Part shown: piece by piece, positions 13,037-14,928 of the stretch
How positions within the stretch are numbered: position 1 is the first letter of the stretch
Layout of the letters: the number at the start of each line of letters is the position of its first letter
Assembly: GCA_046729975.1 (NCBI GenBank)
Contig: JBKPHS010000049.1
Location: forward strand, 1-14,928
DNA length: 14,928 nt
From: JBKPHS01 sp046729975
GTDB lineage: Bacteria > Actinomycetota > Thermoleophilia > Solirubrobacterales > Thermoleophilaceae
Direction: 5' to 3'
Notes under the pieces: generated by a model
What the model saw: the letters and a program-made list of their open reading frames with translations, nothing else
Told to the model about the DNA's origin: nothing
Database searches by the model: none
Translations under genes and position numbers: made by a program

Positions 13037-13312
13037 TCAGCATGACCGTCGAAGCCTCCTGAAGCACACGAGGCAGCAGCCGAGTGCGAGGAAGGCTTCG
13101 TGGATCTCGGCGCGGCGGTGGAGCTCGGCGAACGTGAGCCCGGTGGCCGTCTGCCTCTGGTAGCAGCGGCGCTGCTCCTCATGGTGGGCGAGGCGGAACG
13201 CCTCGGGGTCGCGTTCGCGGCGGCGGCGCTTGCGCTCGCCGGTTGCGGCGATCGCGGCCCGGCGCCAGGCGGGGTCGCGGCGGCTTCGGGCCGCGTAGTA
13301 CGACTCGGCCAC
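13037..13312 (-). CDS. Hypothetical basic Cys-containing protein
   Basis: Not recognised. A 91-residue frame starting at GTG 13312 has strongly G/C-biased third positions, favouring real coding over the open frame on the other strand. The product is very basic (RRDPAWRRAAI, then GERKRRRRERDPEAFRLAHHEEQ), mostly helical in appearance, and ends with a Cys cluster, LGCCLVCFRR. The cysteines and Arg-rich helix could suggest nucleic-acid binding, possibly a fragment of a zinc-containing protein, but this is a guess. It lies 29 bp downstream of the universal stress protein on the same strand and may be co-transcribed. The start lacks a clear Shine-Dalgarno. Confidence 0.4.
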   Translation of the reverse strand: MAESYYAARSRRDPAWRRAAIAATGERKRRRRERDPEAFRLAHHEEQRRCYQRQTATGLTFAELHRRAEIHEAFLALGCCLVCFRRLRRSC

Positions 13313-13341
13313 CCGGGCGCCCGCCGGCCTCTTGCCGGTCG

Positions 13342-13767
13342 CTAGCTCGGTTCGTGGACGACGACCACCGGCCTCTTCGACCGGCGGACGACGTCGGCCG
13401 ACACGCTTCCGAGAAGCGAGCCGGCGATGCCCCCGTGGCCCCGGGTCCCGACGACGACGAGGTCGGCGTCCCGGCTCTCGGCGATCATCGCGATCTCCTC
13501 GGCCGCGTCGCCCTCGAAGACCTCGAACTCGGCCTCGACTCCGGCCTCCTCGGCCATCGTCCTCGCGGTGTCCAGGGCTGCGCGGGCTCGGTTCAGGTGC
13601 TCGCTGACCTTGTCCTTGTAGACGGAGCCACCCAGGACGTCGGATACGTGCGCAGCGACGGCTACGACCAGCACCTTCGCGTCCAGCCGCTTGGCGAGGT
13701 CGAAGCCCTCCGAGAGGGCCGCCTCGGAGCCCTTGGACCCGTCCGTTCCGACGACGATCGTTGCCAT
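13342..13767 (-). CDS. Universal stress protein (UspA family)
   Basis: A 141-residue cytoplasmic protein with a single Usp domain. The first strand MATIVVGTDGSKGSEAAL includes the nucleotide-contacting Asp9. The C-terminal motif G107-x2-G110-x9-G120-Ser121 matches the ATP-binding subgroup (Gx2Gx9G(S/T)), so this should be an ATP-binding Usp. Such proteins help survival under starvation, hypoxia or oxidative stress through unclear mechanisms. ATG 13767 has a strong AAGGAGG at good spacing. A predicted promoter and an inverted repeat lie upstream. Confidence 0.94.
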   Translation of the reverse strand: MATIVVGTDGSKGSEAALSEGFDLAKRLDAKVLVVAVAAHVSDVLGGSVYKDKVSEHLNRARAALDTARTMAEEAGVEAEFEVFEGDAAEEIAMIAESRDADLVVVGTRGHGGIAGSLLGSVSADVVRRSKRPVVVVHEPS

Positions 13768-13789
13768 CGGTCCCCTCCTTCCGTTCGCC

Positions 13790-13808
13790 GGCCGGGACGT
13801 TCCGGGCC
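13790..13808. promoter_or_regulatory. Inverted repeat upstream of the universal stress gene
   Basis: A 19-bp imperfect palindrome (GGCCGGGACGTTCCGGGCC, two mismatched pairs) lies 22 bp before the start codon. It would fall just after the predicted transcription start, where a repressor could act. It does not fit the DosR box spacing, and GC-rich DNA yields such repeats by chance. Confidence 0.3.
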
Positions 13809-13818
13809 GACCGCGCAC

Positions 13819-13847
13819 ACCCTACAGCGACGAAGATCCGGCCTGAA
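13819..13847 (-). promoter_or_regulatory. Predicted promoter of the universal stress gene
   Basis: On the minus strand TTCAGG (13847-13842) and TAGGGT (13824-13819) are separated by 17 bp. The -10 is a good actinobacterial match and the -35 is weak. It would give a leader of about 45 bases before the ATG at 13767. Confidence 0.35.
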
Positions 13848-13947
13848 TCGTGACGCCGGCGAGGGCCGGTGACCAGTCGTCTGATCGCGGGCCTGCGCCT
13901 TACTAGCGCCTTGAACGTCCGGAACCGGCGCCGAGGTGCCGTGCGGC

Positions 13948-14106
13948 TCAACGAGCAGCTACGGGTTCGCCGAGATGGTCCGCCACTGATGCTTCTGCTC
14001 GCAGCTTCCAGCCGGCCTGCGAGTCTTCAGCCTCAAACCCGGCAATGTGGACGCTCGGCGGCTCGACGACGACCCACGCCGAGGCAGTGACCTTGACTTC
14101 ACTCAC
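13948..14106 (-). CDS. Small hypothetical protein, 52 residues
   Basis: Not recognised. GTG 14106 is preceded by AAGGAG at ideal spacing, the main reason to call it. The product begins MSEVKVTASAWVVVEPPSVH and is a mix of strands (AWVVVEPP) and acidic turns (FEAEDSQAGWKL), with no membrane segment or known motif. Third positions are less G/C-rich than in neighbouring genes, so it may be recently acquired, degrading, or the front of a frameshifted longer gene. The frame extends upstream to ATG 14187, but the ribosome site favours the shorter form. Confidence 0.4.
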   Translation of the reverse strand: MSEVKVTASAWVVVEPPSVHIAGFEAEDSQAGWKLRAEASVADHLGEPVAAR

Positions 14107-14189
14107 GCGCGCTCCTTCGTGTCGATACTCGAGGACGACGGCTGCGCCTATCGCCCCGAGTATGTCCGGTTCGCCCCAACCCCGCATGA

Positions 14190-14297
14190 CCGGACTTTTC
14201 GAAGACGCCGAGAGTTGGCCGAATCATGGACCCGTTCGGCCACGAGTGGGAAATCGGCGCACCGCTCGGGACCTGGCCGCCGGGCTCCCGCGGCTAG
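14190..14297 (+). pseudogene. C-terminal remnant of a VOC/glyoxalase (PhnB-like) gene
   Basis: From about 14208 the frame reads RVGRIMDPFGHEWEIGAPL, then TWPPGSRG and a TAG at 14295-14297. The string DPFGHEWEIG is the characteristic C-terminus of PhnB-like members of the vicinal-oxygen-chelate superfamily, including the metal-binding Glu region. The frame is closed by TGA at 14187-14189, and no other frame upstream shows the remaining 100 or so residues, so only the tail of the gene survives. It lies 41 bp before the DUF899 gene, a common neighbour type. The recognition rests on a short motif. Confidence 0.6.
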
Positions 14298-14338
14298 CTT
14301 TGGGGGTGGCGTAGCGAGCTCGCAGAGGAGGGATACAC

Positions 14339-14928
14339 ATGACCGAGCACGGGACCGGAACACGTGAGGAGTGGCTTGCGGCGCGAGTCGAGCTGCTCGA
14401 GGCCGAGAAGGAGCTGACCCGGCGCGGCGACGAGCTGGCTCGGCAACGGCAGGAGCTCCCCTGGGTGCGGATCGAGAAGGACTATCGCTTCGACACCGAC
14501 GACGGCACCGCGTCACTGGCGGACCTCTTCAAGGGTCGTTCGCAGCTCCTCGTCTACCACTTCATGTTCGGGCCGGAGTACACGGGGGGCTGTCCCGCCT
14601 GCTCGGCGATCGCGGACGGGTTCAACGGCTTCGTCGTCCACCTCGAGAACCACGACGTGGCGATGACGGCCGTGTCGCGCGCACCGCTCGACAAGCTCCA
14701 GGCCTACAAGCGCCGGGTGGGATGGAGCTTCCCGTGGGCGTCCTCGCTCGGCAGCGACTTCAACTACGACTTCAGCGCCTCGTACACCGAAGAGCAGCAG
14801 CGCGAGGGAACCATCGAATACAACTACCGCTCGCTCGACGTGAAGCCGGTGCTGGAAGCCGACCAGGGACCTGTCGCGGAGATGGCCGCGATGACCGGAA
14901 CGGACGCGGCGACCTACACGCGGGAGGC
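14339..14928 (+). CDS. DUF899-family thioredoxin-fold protein, truncated by window end
   Basis: The first 196 residues of a protein that runs off the right edge. A helical N-terminus (about 8-40, REEWLAARVELLEAEKELTRR) is typical of DUF899, followed by a thioredoxin-like domain: strand LLVYHFMFGPEY (70-81), then GGCPACS (83-89) with a CxxC-like active-site pair, VAMTAVSRAPLDKLQAYKRR (107-126) and GWSFPWASSLGSDFNYDF (128-145). Related proteins are predicted disulfide or peroxide-type redox enzymes; the actual activity is unproven. ATG 14339 has GAGGAGGG just upstream. No stop is found before the window end. Confidence 0.9.
   Translation, partial: MTEHGTGTREEWLAARVELLEAEKELTRRGDELARQRQELPWVRIEKDYRFDTDDGTASLADLFKGRSQLLVYHFMFGPEYTGGCPACSAIADGFNGFVVHLENHDVAMTAVSRAPLDKLQAYKRRVGWSFPWASSLGSDFNYDFSASYTEEQQREGTIEYNYRSLDVKPVLEADQGPVAEMAAMTGTDAATYTRE

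Noticed and set aside
13100..13345. 81-codon plus-strand frame with hydrophobic stretches
   Set aside because: Codon third-position bias favours the minus-strand frame over the same bases; the hydrophobic runs arise from antisense Arg/Glu/Ala codons.
13790..13808. DosR-type box before the universal stress gene
   Set aside because: The palindrome lacks the spacing between GGGAC and GTCCC half-sites that DosR requires.

Overview
The window is about 15 kb of very GC-rich bacterial DNA. The coding strands show strong G/C third positions, frequent GTG starts, purine-rich Shine-Dalgarno sites, some apparently leaderless starts and tightly overlapping genes. This, with a daunorubicin-type (DrrA/DrrB) ABC exporter and a GlxR/Crp-type site, fits an actinobacterium. 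A deep lineage such as Thermoleophilia is possible, but that placement is an impression and no marker gene is present. No rRNA, tRNA, CRISPR array, insertion sequence or phage gene was seen.

Left part (1-4789): a YciI/DGPF-family protein (171-569) converges on a DrrB/DrrA-like ABC exporter (624-2359, minus strand) across a 15-bp perfect-stem hairpin that looks like a bidirectional terminator. The exporter is divergent from a MarR regulator. The 56-bp gap between them holds a palindrome whose two arms are both TAGATA-type -10 hexamers, suggesting one operator controlling both directions. Downstream of marR in one probable operon are a two-part GNAT acetyltransferase and a FemAB/BioF2-like acyl or aminoacyl transferase.

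Middle left (4786-7661, minus strand): a three-gene glycan block in the order GT4 glycosyltransferase, membrane GT2 glycosyltransferase, PglC-type sugar-phosphate transferase. It looks like a small exopolysaccharide or glycolipid start-up module, with no flippase or polymerase in the window. The GT4 carries an unusual in-frame 24-residue tandem duplication. Divergent from it is a small membrane-anchored protein with a Pro/Thr/Gln/Gly-rich tail.

Middle right (8257-12472): a lipid-metabolism block. A diacylglycerol-kinase-family lipid kinase overlaps by 4 bp a gene encoding an MFS transporter fused to a PAP2 phosphatase. These converge, with an 8-bp overlap, on a second pair: a free-standing PAP2 phosphatase followed by a polyprenyl-phosphate-sugar-synthase-like GT2. 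Kinase, phosphatases, transporter and glycosyltransferase together suggest handling of lipid phosphates such as phosphatidate or polyprenyl phosphate, and this is the most interesting part of the window.

Right part (12473-14928): small stress and accessory genes. These are an ABM-like small protein, a basic Cys-containing hypothetical, a universal stress protein, a 52-residue hypothetical, the C-terminal remnant of a VOC/glyoxalase-family gene, and the start of a DUF899 thioredoxin-fold protein cut by the window edge. This part looks more fragmented and less GC-biased in places than the rest.
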